DNA of 64,000 nt from Chrysomallon squamiferum (lineage: Eukaryota > Mollusca > Gastropoda > Neomphalida > Peltospiridae): positions 12,827,976 to 12,891,975 of the forward strand of contig CM022665.1 in NCBI GenBank assembly GCA_012295275.1, read 5' to 3'. The notes beneath the pieces were generated by a model. The model was not told the origin of the DNA, did not search any database, and saw only the letters and a program-made list of their open reading frames with translations. The position numbers and the translations under genes were made by a program. Positions 15,299-31,589 of this stretch are shown here, one piece after another (positions within the stretch are counted from its first letter, which is position 1; the number at the start of each line of letters is the position of its first letter).

Positions 15299-15334
15299 AA
15301 TAACACACTATGTTTTCTTGATGCCGTAGAGTAT

Positions 15335-20963
<5,629 letters not shown>

Positions 20964-22099
20964 TTTTCTGTTTCGGTTTCTTCTGAATTTTCTCGAAAAA
21001 TGCGAGAACAAATTAAGAACACGAAAACGGGACTTTTGTGAAGTTCAAAGATCAAAGTTGGAGTGAAATATGCAAATGGTTGCAGATATGTAGAAAAGCG
21101 ATTGGTTAATGCATTAGGTCATTATGACATAGGAATAAATAAGGAACTAAAAACTTGTACTTTTATGGTCTAATTTACATTTCAAAATGTATGACATTGC
21201 GTGCCCGAGATATTCAGATTGAAAACTAATAGATGAGATTTAATCAGATATGTTTAAAACAAAAAAAGATAGAAAAAGAAAACAAAAGAAGAAGAAATTT
21301 TCCCACTGTTTACTTACGGCGGCTTATGCAACGTATGCACCTTACGTAATATAAATACGTAGAAAATGTAACTGTTGTTAAATTTATTACGATAAAAAAC
21401 TAGGTAATTATGTTAAATAATAATAAAAACAATACGTACTAAAATATTTTAAAACAAAAGAAGGTTAATAAATAATACGAATAAAAATATCAGCGACTCT
21501 TTATGCAGTTCTTTAAACTAATGATCATGTGACAAATTTATTCCTTTATCAATTGTCCGACGCCAACACTTTTGTTTATTATTGGTGCTTTTATTATTTA
21601 GTATTAAAAGTAATAGACAGCATGAACAATATATAAATAGTAAACCATATGAAACACTTGTTAAACAACTCGGGAGAATTATTATTGGTTACAGATTAGG
21701 GAGAATATTTTTCTAGTTGATAAAGAGGTCAAGGTTGGTGTGCTGGCAGTTCATGCTCAACTGCAGGTTTCTCTGCTCATCTATTGCTACGCTCTGTAAA
21801 CTTTTCAAAACTTGTTACATGTTATTTTCTATCTATTAGGTCATCAGTTTAAAAATCGCTTGTAGGAGCAGCTAATAGATATAGTTACAATTTTACAAAT
21901 CATTAACAAAAATACCGTCCACAAAAGTTGTTAAAGACTGAGTCGCAAAACGAGATCGCTCAACATTCTCGTTAGTTAAGTCTGTGAAGACTTATTTCGC
22001 CTTTTAAAACGTTTATAAAATTTACAACAAAACGTAGAATCATGTAGGAACTATAAAACAAGATCTGAATGGAACTGAAAGGATTCCATCACATTTCGT
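20964..22099. other. Upstream region of TYMP copy 2, no gene seen
   Basis: No coding exon recognised. Probably contains the promoter and 5' UTR of TYMP copy 2, whose ATG at 20963 opens MSAIVEMIAKKRDGKELT. The leftmost 100-200 bp are less AT-rich. The right side grades into the retrotransposon fossil. Confidence 0.4.
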
Positions 22100-23165
22100 C
22101 GTCCAAAGGTATTTTTTCGAGTTTCTTTCAGATGGTTACGCAATTAAGGCAATTAAGGTATGGCCCTGCTTCGTAGTACGTAAAGCTTGGAAGACAAGAT
22201 TTTAATAATTCCCGAACTACAGCACTAAAGATCGGTGTTGAGTAAGCAATCTCATGGAAGGTTTTGCGTCTGATGGAAAAACTGTAGCACAAGCCGCATA
22301 ATTCCTATGCCATGATCCATCTGTATAAACAGGAATGTAATCACGGTACTTGTGATTTTCCATGTAAAATTAGTTATAAACAACAGCATCTGTACGATCT
22401 TTCTTCAGAAGCGCAAGATCAAACACAACCTGAGGTGGTGTAATACACGAAGGTGATAAAACGAAATATAAAGGAATTTCCAAAATGTTAGTTAAATCAG
22501 TTGTGGAAAGTGAGAAAAAGCACTTAATGCGAAGACCTAATATACGAATAGCATTTGGTTTTGCATCAAACAACTTCATATATTTATTGTCAAACGTAAC
22601 GTTATGTATAGTATGTGTTTGTAAAGATTTGATCTTGGTAGCCTATTGCAGAGAAAGCTTTGCACGTCTAGCACCCAAACAAAGTTCGCGTATATCAGCG
22701 TATAAGCTCCCTGGTTGTGTAAAGGATATAGCACAGGGGTGGGCAATTATTATTTCCATGGGGCCACGTGAGAAACAGAAAATTTTGTGGAGGGCCGAGC
22801 CAAAAGGCTTAACTCAATTCTGCATAATATTAATTATATTTCTTTATAAAAAAAAAAACCCTGCAAATAGCATTGTTCTAACAAGCTGGTAAGACTGTAA
22901 AGAGTATCTGTTACGATTAAACAATGAAAAAGTGAGGTTGCCTTACCAAAAAATGTCTCAAAACAATGGTAAACAGTTAACCTTACACGGGCCGGTCAGA
23001 GTCAACCGAAGGGCCGTATGTGTCCCGGGGGCCGTAAAATGCCCAGGTCTGGTCTACCATCTGCAAGAAAGATTTGCATACGAATTCAAACACAATGCAT
23101 CCATAATCAAGTGTAGACCTCACTAGAGATCTATATAGATAGAGCATAACTGTTTGAAATGAAGA
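22100..23165 (-). mobile_element. Non-LTR retrotransposon fossil (RT C-terminal part and RNase H), split by a hAT-like insertion
   Basis: Read on the minus strand, about 23165-23053 encodes MLYLYRSLVRSTLDYGCIVF, the conserved segment after the RT catalytic core of non-LTR elements. After the inserted element, 22733-22680 continues LYPLHNQG. Frames at 22579-22370 give KLFDAKPNAIRILGLRIK and ITPPQVVFDLALLKKDRTDA, and about 22350-22260 gives YRDYIPVYTDGS and AACATVFPSD, an RNase H-like domain with its first Asp in TDGS. Stops and frame changes break it throughout. The presence of RNase H after RT suggests an I/Jockey-like group. The 5' half and the 3' end were not found. The right boundary is uncertain. 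Confidence 0.85.
22734..23051. mobile_element. hAT-like non-autonomous element nested in the retrotransposon fossil
   Basis: 318 bp starting CAGGGGTGGGCAATTATT and ending, read inward from the right, CAGACCTGGGCATTTT. These are the typical ends of one hAT group (CAGGGGTGGGCA-like), with internal GGGCCG-rich stretches also typical. The flanking 8-mers ATATAGCA (22726-22733) and GTCTACCA (23052-23059) agree at five of eight positions and look like an aged 8-bp target duplication. Removing the element restores continuity of the surrounding RT reading sense. Too short to encode transposase. Confidence 0.82.
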
Positions 23166-23805
23166 TTTCGAAATTCAGAAATTATATTTGACATATAATG
23201 TAGGAAAGGACGCAAAGGACGAAAATGACAACAAAAAATTATTAGTAAAAACAAACAAACAAACAAATAGGTAAATAAATAAATAAATGTAAATTAAAAT
23301 AATTGGAGAGAAAAGGATTCATGAAGATGGAATTAAATTGTAACTCAGTCATTAGTCAATACTTTTATTAGAAAAATAAAAGTAAAATAAATAGATAGAT
23401 AAAAAAATAGTACTAAATGAAAGAAGGAAATAGAGAATAAAAATGAATAACCATATTTAATGAATAAATACATTTAAAAAAATAATACAGTAACAAAATA
23501 TCTATACCAACTGTCAAATAAATCAAATAATTATTTTGAAACTGTAATTTAAAAAATTGCTTAATTTAAAATGCATACATATAGGATATTAATATATACT
23601 ACTGAAAGAACACATTTATTATTTTTTTATTTTTTTATATTTAACATATTTGGATGGATAATGCGGAAATAAGCTATCCAGTGAGTTACATAAAATTGTG
23701 TGTTGTACTCAGGGGTAATTCTGCGATTACTAAAGTTTTTTTCTTATTAAATTATTATTTGTAATATTAGTGTTGTTGCTGCTTCTGCTATTGTTACGTT
23801 TTAGG
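23166..23805. other. 3' flank of the EF-hand gene
   Basis: AT-rich, no coding exon. Contains AAAC and AAAT short repeats. A minus-strand AATAAA at 23615-23620, 186 bp past the EF-hand stop, is a possible poly(A) signal. Confidence 0.45.
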
Positions 23806-24767
23806 TCATCTTGCAAAGTTCGTTTTAAAAGTGTTCGTCTGTAGCATCAGTTGTATAAAATCTTCCTTCCGGATTTCGCCATTTCCGGTTTTGTCTGCTT
23901 CCTGTATCATTTCACGAATTGCACGATTGGATAAACCAACGCCTAGACGATCAGAAGTCTCACGAATGTCTTCGAAAGTCAAAAATCCTTTGTTTGTTGT
24001 GTCTAACAAACGGAAACCCTGAAAAATTTAGGACACATACATCCATACGTATTAATTAATTCACTCATCATTAATGAATTTTATAAAACATTTACGTCAG
24101 GAAATATTCATCTTTTCATATTATATTCATCTTTTATTTGGATTTAACTACATAATACAATCATCTTTGGAAAATTCCTGAACCCCCCCCCTAAAAAAAA
24201 AAACATGTTCATAAATACGTTATAGTTCAGTAAAAATCACAAAAATGTAAACATTTCAGAGAAAATATTATAGTTTATAAAAGTTTTATGATATTCACTA
24301 TACTGTACTTAAAAACACTAGCCAAGGGGGAAAAAAAATCAATCCAAATCCCCAACAACAATAAAATACTGCTAACAGTCACTATGAAATGGCGTCGCAA
24401 CTGAAATTATGAAGAGGTAAAATGGCGGCAAGCAAATGTTTTGTTACAGTATTATTTTACTCCCATACTTTGTTATCAGCGATAATCAGTTTCCCCAAAA
24501 CAATAACATATTAACCTGAACGTATAAATATTAATTAGACCACAAGTATTCTTTAATGAGAAAGCGAAAGCTGATAATGAGAAAGAAAAACAAAACCTAA
24601 AACAGCCAAACCTGTAGAATCTCGTCGTATGGGTCAGGGCCGTCTCCTTGACTTCGAACAATGAAATCCAGAAAATTAACAAAAGTCACTCGACCTTTTG
24701 AATCTTTAGCGAGTTCAGCTGAAAAGTAGTGAATTTTTTTTTTTTTTTAAATGCAATAACGATTAAA

Positions 24768-24837
<70 letters not shown>

Positions 24838-25642
24838 ATTCATAGCGAAATGGAAATTAAAAATAATAAAAAATAAAAGCTATTATATATCCAGAAAAAA
24901 TGCTGAAGTTGCACTTAATTACGTGCTTATCGACGTTAATTCTTTTAAAGTATCACTACTTTGGCTCTTGATGCAGTGGCTCCAATCGATTAAACTATGC
25001 GATACCAAATCATTTTCACATTAAAAGTGCAAAAGCGTATTAAGTGCAGCAATCAACATGAAAAATCTAAATATCTTATAAGCTAGACTTAATAATATTG
25101 CTTAATAATCACAGCTTACAGATCGGATTAGTTTTGTAAAAAAAAAAAAAAAAATTATAATAAAATAAATAAATAAAATAATAATAATAATAATTTAAAA
25201 AATAGACGAGAAAACAAAGAAAACAAAAATACACAAAACAAACAACACACCTATCTCCATTTATGAGGTTTCTACTGTGGCTACTGCTATTACTGCTGTT
25301 ACTATTACCACCATCAACACTACCAAACTACTACTTCTACTACTACTACTACTGCAACAACTATTACTATTATTAGGACAACAGCTACTACTACTACCAC
25401 TAAGTCAACTATACTATTACTAGTACTTCTACTACTACCACCACCACACCATCACCATCACCATCACCAAACCACAAGTATTTTTACTACAACAAAGACT
25501 TCAACACTCATCGGTGTAAAGGTATTTCATACCTATCATATCGACAAACACTTTCTTCTTGGCTGTGAATCCTAACATCCCTGCAGCTCTGCGTAAGTCT
25601 GTCACTGTTATGAACCTAAAGAAAAATAACAGCAGAATATAT

Positions 25643-25694
<52 letters not shown>

Positions 25695-26687
25695 GGATAG
25701 ATGACAGATCGTTGGATCGACAGACAGATATAGATATATCGATATAAAGATAATAATAATATATAGAAAGATAACAGATAATAAACAGGTGGACATTTAG
25801 ATAGACAGATAGATAAATGCATAGATAGACAGAACAGGCAGATTTCTATAAGGATCATAAAAGGTTTGAATCATATATAGTCACTGATAACAATGATGTA
25901 ATGGGATGGTCAAACAACTTTAACATTTTATTCATACTTACCCTTTTCCTTTGAGATCGAACATGTCAAAAACTAGACGCAAATCGTTGATTTCCTCTGT
26001 TGTTAAAGAGCGTCGGATGTTTTCGGGGAGCCTCTCAATGGGACCCTTTCTACCCTCGTAAAAATCGGCCGCTAAGGCCACGAAATCAGTTTCTTTTTTT
26101 TTCGAAAGGCCGTGCTTCGCTTCAATTTCCATATTAAATTTCTGTGTTTCTTCTTTCAGCTGTTCCCGTTCTTTGTTAGAAGCAGATCGAATCTCTCTCC
26201 TGAGATGTCCCTCTATAACGCTTCGGCTTTGATGCACGTTTGGCAAGATGGTGATTCCTTGGCTTTTTCGTTTCTCTTCAAACTGTTTTAAAAACTTCTT
26301 TTTTTCATCTAGTCTTTTACGTTTCTCTTTTATTTTTCTCTCTTCATCTGCTGCCTTCATTTTCTCCAGCTCTTGTAGTATCCGCAACTTTCCAATGGAT
26401 GATGTCTGCGGAGTGTCTTCTTTGGAACGTAACTCTGTTTGCTCGCTTGATGAAAGTCTGCAACTGTCGCCTTCGCTTCCTTGTCGATATATTTCTGCAT
26501 CTTTGCTGTCTGGTTTACCTTCATCGCTATTTTCATACGTTTCTTGATATGGAGTATAATCCTCGTTTTGTCTTTTTTCTGCTTCATTATCACAATTCGA
26601 AACAGCAGTAGAGACTTCTTCATTAAGTTGGTCTTGTTGTACTGAATCGTAATCAGATGTAGTTCCGTCATCAGAACTGTGAGACAT
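23806..26687 (-). CDS. Centrin-like EF-hand protein with charged N-terminal extension
   Basis: Four coding exons in transcript order: 26687-25942, 25615-25533, 24718-24612, 24018-23806, joining in frame to 382 aa. Residues 1-95 are rich in Ser, Asp, Glu and Gln. About 95-230 is Lys/Glu/Arg-rich and probably coiled coil (LQELEKMKAADEERKIKEKR). From about 232 four EF-hands follow the centrin pattern. EF1 (DLKGKGFITVTD, 244-255) and EF3 (DTTNKGFLTFED, 318-329) are imperfect, EF2 near 282 has lost key ligands, and EF4 (DKTGNGEIRKED, 354-365) looks best able to bind calcium. Centrins act at basal bodies and centrosomes, but I cannot assign this extended protein to a named family. ATG sits in a good context (ACAAAATG), and an acceptor at 26752 indicates a 5' UTR exon further upstream. 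Confidence 0.86.
24771..24833. repeat. (GA)n microsatellite in EF-hand gene intron 2
   Basis: Pure GA dinucleotides on the + strand, about 50 bp upstream (in transcript sense) of exon 3. Confidence 0.95.
25265..25475. repeat. ACT/ACC triplet-rich tract
   Basis: About 200 bp of interrupted ACT, ACC and CAT triplets in intron 2 of the EF-hand gene. Low complexity, non-coding. Confidence 0.8.
25645..25687. repeat. (CA)n microsatellite in EF-hand gene intron 1
   Basis: AC dinucleotides 30 bp from the acceptor end of exon 2 of the EF-hand gene. Confidence 0.95.
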
Positions 26688-28194
26688 TTTGTCAGACTGC
26701 AGTCGTTATATCCGTGTAGACCTTGTCACCTTTCCTTCTGCAAAACGTCAACTGGAAAAATAAAAACAAAAGTAATGATGATAATAATAATAGTATAATA
26801 CAAACACATATATACAGATTCACACATACATAGATATTTATGTACATGCTTGCATACATATAAGCATAGAGGTAATAATGGTAGTAATAGTGGAACTAGT
26901 AATAGTAGTAGTAGTAGTAGTAGTAGTAGTAGAAGTAGCAGAAGTAGCAGTAACAGAAACAATAGTAGTAAGAATTGTAGTAGTAGTAGTAATATCAATG
27001 GCGGCAGCATTAGTAGTTGTTGTTTAGTTCTGGTAATAGTTAGTGACATGACTAACATTTCCAGCTGATGCAACAGAAACAGGAACAGTTAAAAATAACT
27101 GAATAATAATTTATATTAGTATTGTTTATTACGAGAATTCTTGCCGTTTTTTCTTTTTATCACAGACTGTGCAACAAATCGAATAGCTCTCGATTTAACC
27201 ACTTTTAAAACAACTCGGTCTGTTTGACTTGGTTCTTAACTAACAACCTCCTCCATTCCTTCGGTCCTAGAACTGTATCTTTCCTGATTAGTGTCAGTAT
27301 TAAACAACTCCAATAGTTAGACTTTGTTTTTTAACTGACATTCGCCTCAACTCTGTAACTCCTAGAAACTCTGATTTTCCACGACTACAGTCAGCTTTTT
27401 AAAAATATCTTCAGCAGTTTCTACATTTACAAAAATTTCCTTATACACTGCTAACTTCACATACGTGTTATTTCAAGGTTGACATTCCATTAACGTTCAG
27501 CCAGTGCCAGGTTTCATGGATTTCCTTCAGCGTGAATCGATAATGTCCAAGGAAACCAAACAGGCTTGTTTAAGTAGAGGTCGTTTGTTTATCTTCGGAT
27601 ATCAGCGATAGCTTACGTCCATACAATACGTGGATATCGGACAATCAAATAACATTTTCTTTTTGTACCTCTTAACGGTCGGTGATCATAATCGCGTTTT
27701 GGTCTCGCGGACACTTCGCCGACTTGGGACTTGTTACCGGCTACAATAACAATGTGCTACTGAAGGTTTATAAAGCAAAGATCTTTTGTCACTGTCAGCA
27801 AGAATCAGAATATGATGAACAATAATCGTTATCGTGTGGCTGTTTCAATGTGGGTTGCGCATGGATGGGTCTAACTGAGCGACCATTTAACCGTGATAAT
27901 GACAATGGTATTTCCTCACATTTGGGAGACAGCCAAAATGTACAAAACAGATAAATCTATTGTTTAAATCTTACGCTGTCGTGTAAGTGTAATGCCTGCA
28001 ACGGGCATATGAGTTTATATATATCCCTGTGTAAGTAAGACTATATACGATAATGGTCGGTTCAGTAGGCTTGGTGATGAAACATTTCATAGGTGTTTTG
28101 GTATTATTAGGTCCATTATATACATGTCTGATATAAAATAAATAAATTCTTACAGTTACTTTGTCGAGCTAGTAATTAAGCGATCGGTCATACT

Positions 28195-28545
28195 ATTTGT
28201 CATCCTGTCTTCCTCCACTGGCCTATTTCCCGTTCTAACCAATGTCTCACGAGTGGTATATCACAGGTCTTGCTATATATGTATATATCTTGCTGCTAAC
28301 CTCTAAGTCACTGACTAGAACGTTTTTCTCCCAAATTATCGATTCAAAAGATAATTTGTCACATAGTAATTCTTATTAATATTGTTAAACAAATTCCTTC
28401 TTCCATTTATTAGTGTAAAATTAAAGCAGAAGCCATTGTATCAATATGGTCCCATTATAAACCATTACAGTTCGTTGACTGTTTTTCACTGCAAAGCCAA
28501 GCATGGCTGAATAAATATATTAAACTGTGTTGTTAAACGTTATGA
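28195..28545 (+). mobile_element. Probable old copy of the dispersed mollusc-type repeat
   Basis: Carries CCCGTTCTAACCAATGTCTC, then GAGTGGTATATCACAGGTC, and about 300 bp further TGTGTTGTTAAACGTTATG, in the order and orientation of the same repeat family as 13141-13325. Interior is too diverged to align by eye. No target duplication found. Confidence 0.42.
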
Positions 28546-28779
28546 TAAATTATCAAGACACAGTCACTGTTTGTTTAATCACTCAGAATATTCCCGAGAA
28601 AGCTTTGTAAATATTTAGTAATATGGATTAATATAGGGCTATAATACAATAAACGCCTGTGACCTAGGAAATGTTAAATAATAATTTACAATATTACAGC
28701 TGTGTCATTTTCAAATGAGTTACAAATTGACTAATACAGCTATTGCAACTTCTTTTACAACTGCTATTAGTCACCACTA

Positions 28780-29010
28780 TTACTATCCCTACTGCTACTG
28801 AAACAACAAAAACAACAACAAAAACAACAAGAACTACTGCTACTACTACTTTTTTCTACTGGTACTGGCACTGAAATCACTATTATTAGAACTACTATGA
28901 CATCTGCTATTACTAATACCCATATTATTACTACAACTATAAACATTACTACCACCACAACCACTACTGTTACCACTACTACATTTGCTAAATTACTGTT
29001 ACTACTGGAA
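28780..29010. repeat. ACT/ACA triplet-rich tract
   Basis: Interrupted ACT, ACA and ATT triplets over about 230 bp, producing Ser- or Val-rich spurious frames. Confidence 0.8.
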
Positions 29011-29353
29011 GTAATAATATGAAGAAGACAAAACAAAAAAAAAAAAAAAAAAATTTAAAAAAAAAAGACCAAATCAAGAAAAAATTATTTTATAGTGATT
29101 CTTTAGGGAAAAACAGTGAGACACTTCAGAAAGAATTTGGTACTTTTAAAAAAAAATGTCAAATCAACTGCTCTGCCCCTATAACCAAAGAACCATGTTG
29201 TGGCCATGACTAGTAAAGTAATAAAACAAACAAATAAAAAACCCAAACAAACAAAAAACAACAACAACAAAACAGACCCACAATAAAAATCACCCCTCCC
29301 CCCCAAAAAAAACCCCGCACACGCAAAGTAACAACAACAAAAAAATAAAAAAT

Positions 29354-29360
29354 AAATTTT

Positions 29361-29393
<33 letters not shown>

Positions 29394-29560
29394 CTCTATG
29401 TATGTATTTGTTGCTTTTGAATATTTTTAGTTTAAAAATATAAAAATAATTAAAAAATTAATAGTAGTAAATCAAATAGTATATATATATATATATATGT
29501 ATGTGTATATATATATATATATGTATGTATATATATCTTTATATATATATAATAAAAAAA
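29354..29560. repeat. (TA)n and TATG-rich tracts
   Basis: Several TA runs with TATG interruptions across about 200 bp of intergenic DNA. Confidence 0.8.
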
Positions 29561-30119
29561 CAATTTAAAAAATTAAGATAAAAGATTATAAATAAAAATG
29601 AAATAATAGAACCTAACACTGTACTGCTGTTTTATATCAGTTTTATGTCATTTCTTTAATAATTTAAAATACACCATTTTTAAAAAATATATACTCAGAT
29701 TTTCTTACCTGTTTTTGTTTTTTGAACTAGCCTCAAACGAAAAATATATAGTGTTAGCCTGCTGATTGTGATTAATCTTGTCAAGTCATGTTTTTTATTT
29801 TTCGCTGTGTGTACATTGGGTGAAACCAGTCTATCAATTGGACATACTGCTAGTTACTATACAAAGCAAAACTGAACATTTTAATTATTATTTCTCATAT
29901 CAAAGGTGGTCCTTTCCAGTGGGTTGGTTTTTATGATATGCAATATAAAAGTTTGATCAGTGAAAGTATTCAGTGAACCTGAATGAAACCCAATCTATTG
30001 CACTCATTTTTTTTGGTGTTTGGTTTCTTGCTGTCAATTACACTTTGCTGTCTAGCATTAGATTACTGAATTTGTAATAACATAGGTCAACAAAGAAAAC
30101 TATAGCATAGAAGTGTGTT

Positions 30120-30365
30120 GTGTGTGTTTATGAGAGAGACACTGAGTGAGATAGCATGAATAGGTAGTGTGAAAGAGAGAGAGATAGAAAGAGAAAGAGG
30201 GATAGAGTAAGAGAGGCATAAAAAGAGAGACAGAAAGAAAGATAAAGAAAAAAGAGAGAAAGAGGAGAAAGATGTAGAAAGAAAGAAAGAGAGGTGTAGA
30301 GAGATAGAGAATGAGAGACTAAGAGAGAAATACAGAGAGAAAAGAGAAAGAGAGAGAGAGAGAAA
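30120..30365. repeat. Imperfect GA-rich purine tract
   Basis: About 245 bp of mostly purines (GAGAGA, AGAAAG, AGAGGA) with scattered T and C. It sits directly before the 28-bp minisatellite. Confidence 0.85.
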
Positions 30366-30446
30366 TTATGTTCACATGGTTATGAAAGTAACTGCTGTTT
30401 CATCTCAAAATGGACATCTAAACAACCTCATAATGTATTTGAATGC

Positions 30447-30614
30447 ACATTAATGTAAATGTTTGTGTGTATATACATTAATGTGAATGTTTGTGTGTAT
30501 ATACATTAATGTAAATGTTTGTGTGTATATACATTAATGTGAATGTTTGTGTGTATATACATTAATGTAAATGTTTGTGTGTATATACATTATTGTGAAT
30601 GTTTGTGTGTATAT
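30447..30614 (+). repeat. 28-bp minisatellite with alternating variants (56-bp higher-order unit)
   Basis: Six complete 28-bp units start at 30447, 30475, 30503, 30531, 30559 and 30587, each opening ACATTAATGT or ACATTATTGT and closing GTTTGTGTGTATAT. The base after the tenth alternates strictly: units 1, 3 and 5 have A (TAAATG), units 2, 4 and 6 have G (TGAATG). The repeat therefore has a true period of 56 bp. A partial seventh unit follows. Confidence 0.95.
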
Positions 30615-31479
30615 ACATACTTGTGGATATATGGATTGGTATATGCATACTGCCTTGTGTACACACACACATACCTAAGTATCTGAGTGTGTATATGTAT
30701 CCATGTCTACACATACATATTGACATGACTTTTTTTAAACGTTTATTTTTAGAATGCTTGTCACTAATCTCTGAAAAGAATCATATATTGACACATTTCT
30801 CTGGTTTCATTCCTTTATCACTAAAATGTCTCACTTGAAGTATTTAGTTTTGTTATTTAGCAGTTTATTTCAATCAATAACTGTAATACATGTACTTTAT
30901 TTGAAAGAAGTCATATCACAATTTTTATAGTTTTTATGTGATGACTTTCTTTAGTCACCTTATTATACATCTCTTTTAAACAGTAAAATTGTTTTGTCTG
31001 TACTTAAAGTGATCAGTTTCCTCAAAATACACTGAATTAGGGTTTTACACCAAGACATTACTCATTAGATGACTCACTATTAATTCACTGATTAATTGTT
31101 TTATTTTATTAAATACACTTTTAAGAAATTTAAACAATGCAGTCCCAGTCTTGAACACAGGAAAAACACACACACATTTGATTCTTTGTTGAATTCTGGA
31201 GTTTAGTGTAGGGAAAATATTTTAATTTTATTATCATTGTTTAAACAGCCTTGTAAATGATGAACAGATGCATTTACAAAAATCACTGATGGACCAAATC
31301 TTTCAATGGTTTATATAATATCTCTCTCTCTCTGTCTCTCTGACAAAAAAGAAAATTTTCTTTATAATTTCAATGTATTTTATTGAAACATGCAGATTAA
31401 CAGTACATAATATTAACACACACATATATTAATTAACATGTATAACATGAAGTCTTGAAAGAAATGGCAAAATAATAAT

Positions 31480-31512
<33 letters not shown>

Positions 31513-31538
31513 CAATGATAATGATAATGATAATAACG

Positions 31539-31587
<49 letters not shown>
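31539..31587. repeat. Run of 49 A
   Basis: Follows AAT and GATAAT short repeats. No coding sequence or target duplication was found that would mark it as a retrocopy tail. Confidence 0.9.

Positions 31588-31589
<2 letters not shown>

Larger units (their letters stand above)
13964..15334. other. Spacer between the TYMP copies
   Basis: 1.4 kb holding the upstream region of copy 1 and the 3' end of copy 2. No coding exon. It contains a GT repeat (14316-14344), one copy of a 120-bp dispersed sequence (14784-14901) and a TATG tract (about 14950-15003). If copy 1 has its own promoter it must lie here or in an unseen 5' exon; I see no clear TATA or initiator. Confidence 0.5.

Noticed and set aside
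29019-29306. Lys-rich plus-strand and Phe-rich minus-strand open frames
   Set aside because: A-rich low-complexity DNA; open on both strands with no similarity to a known family.
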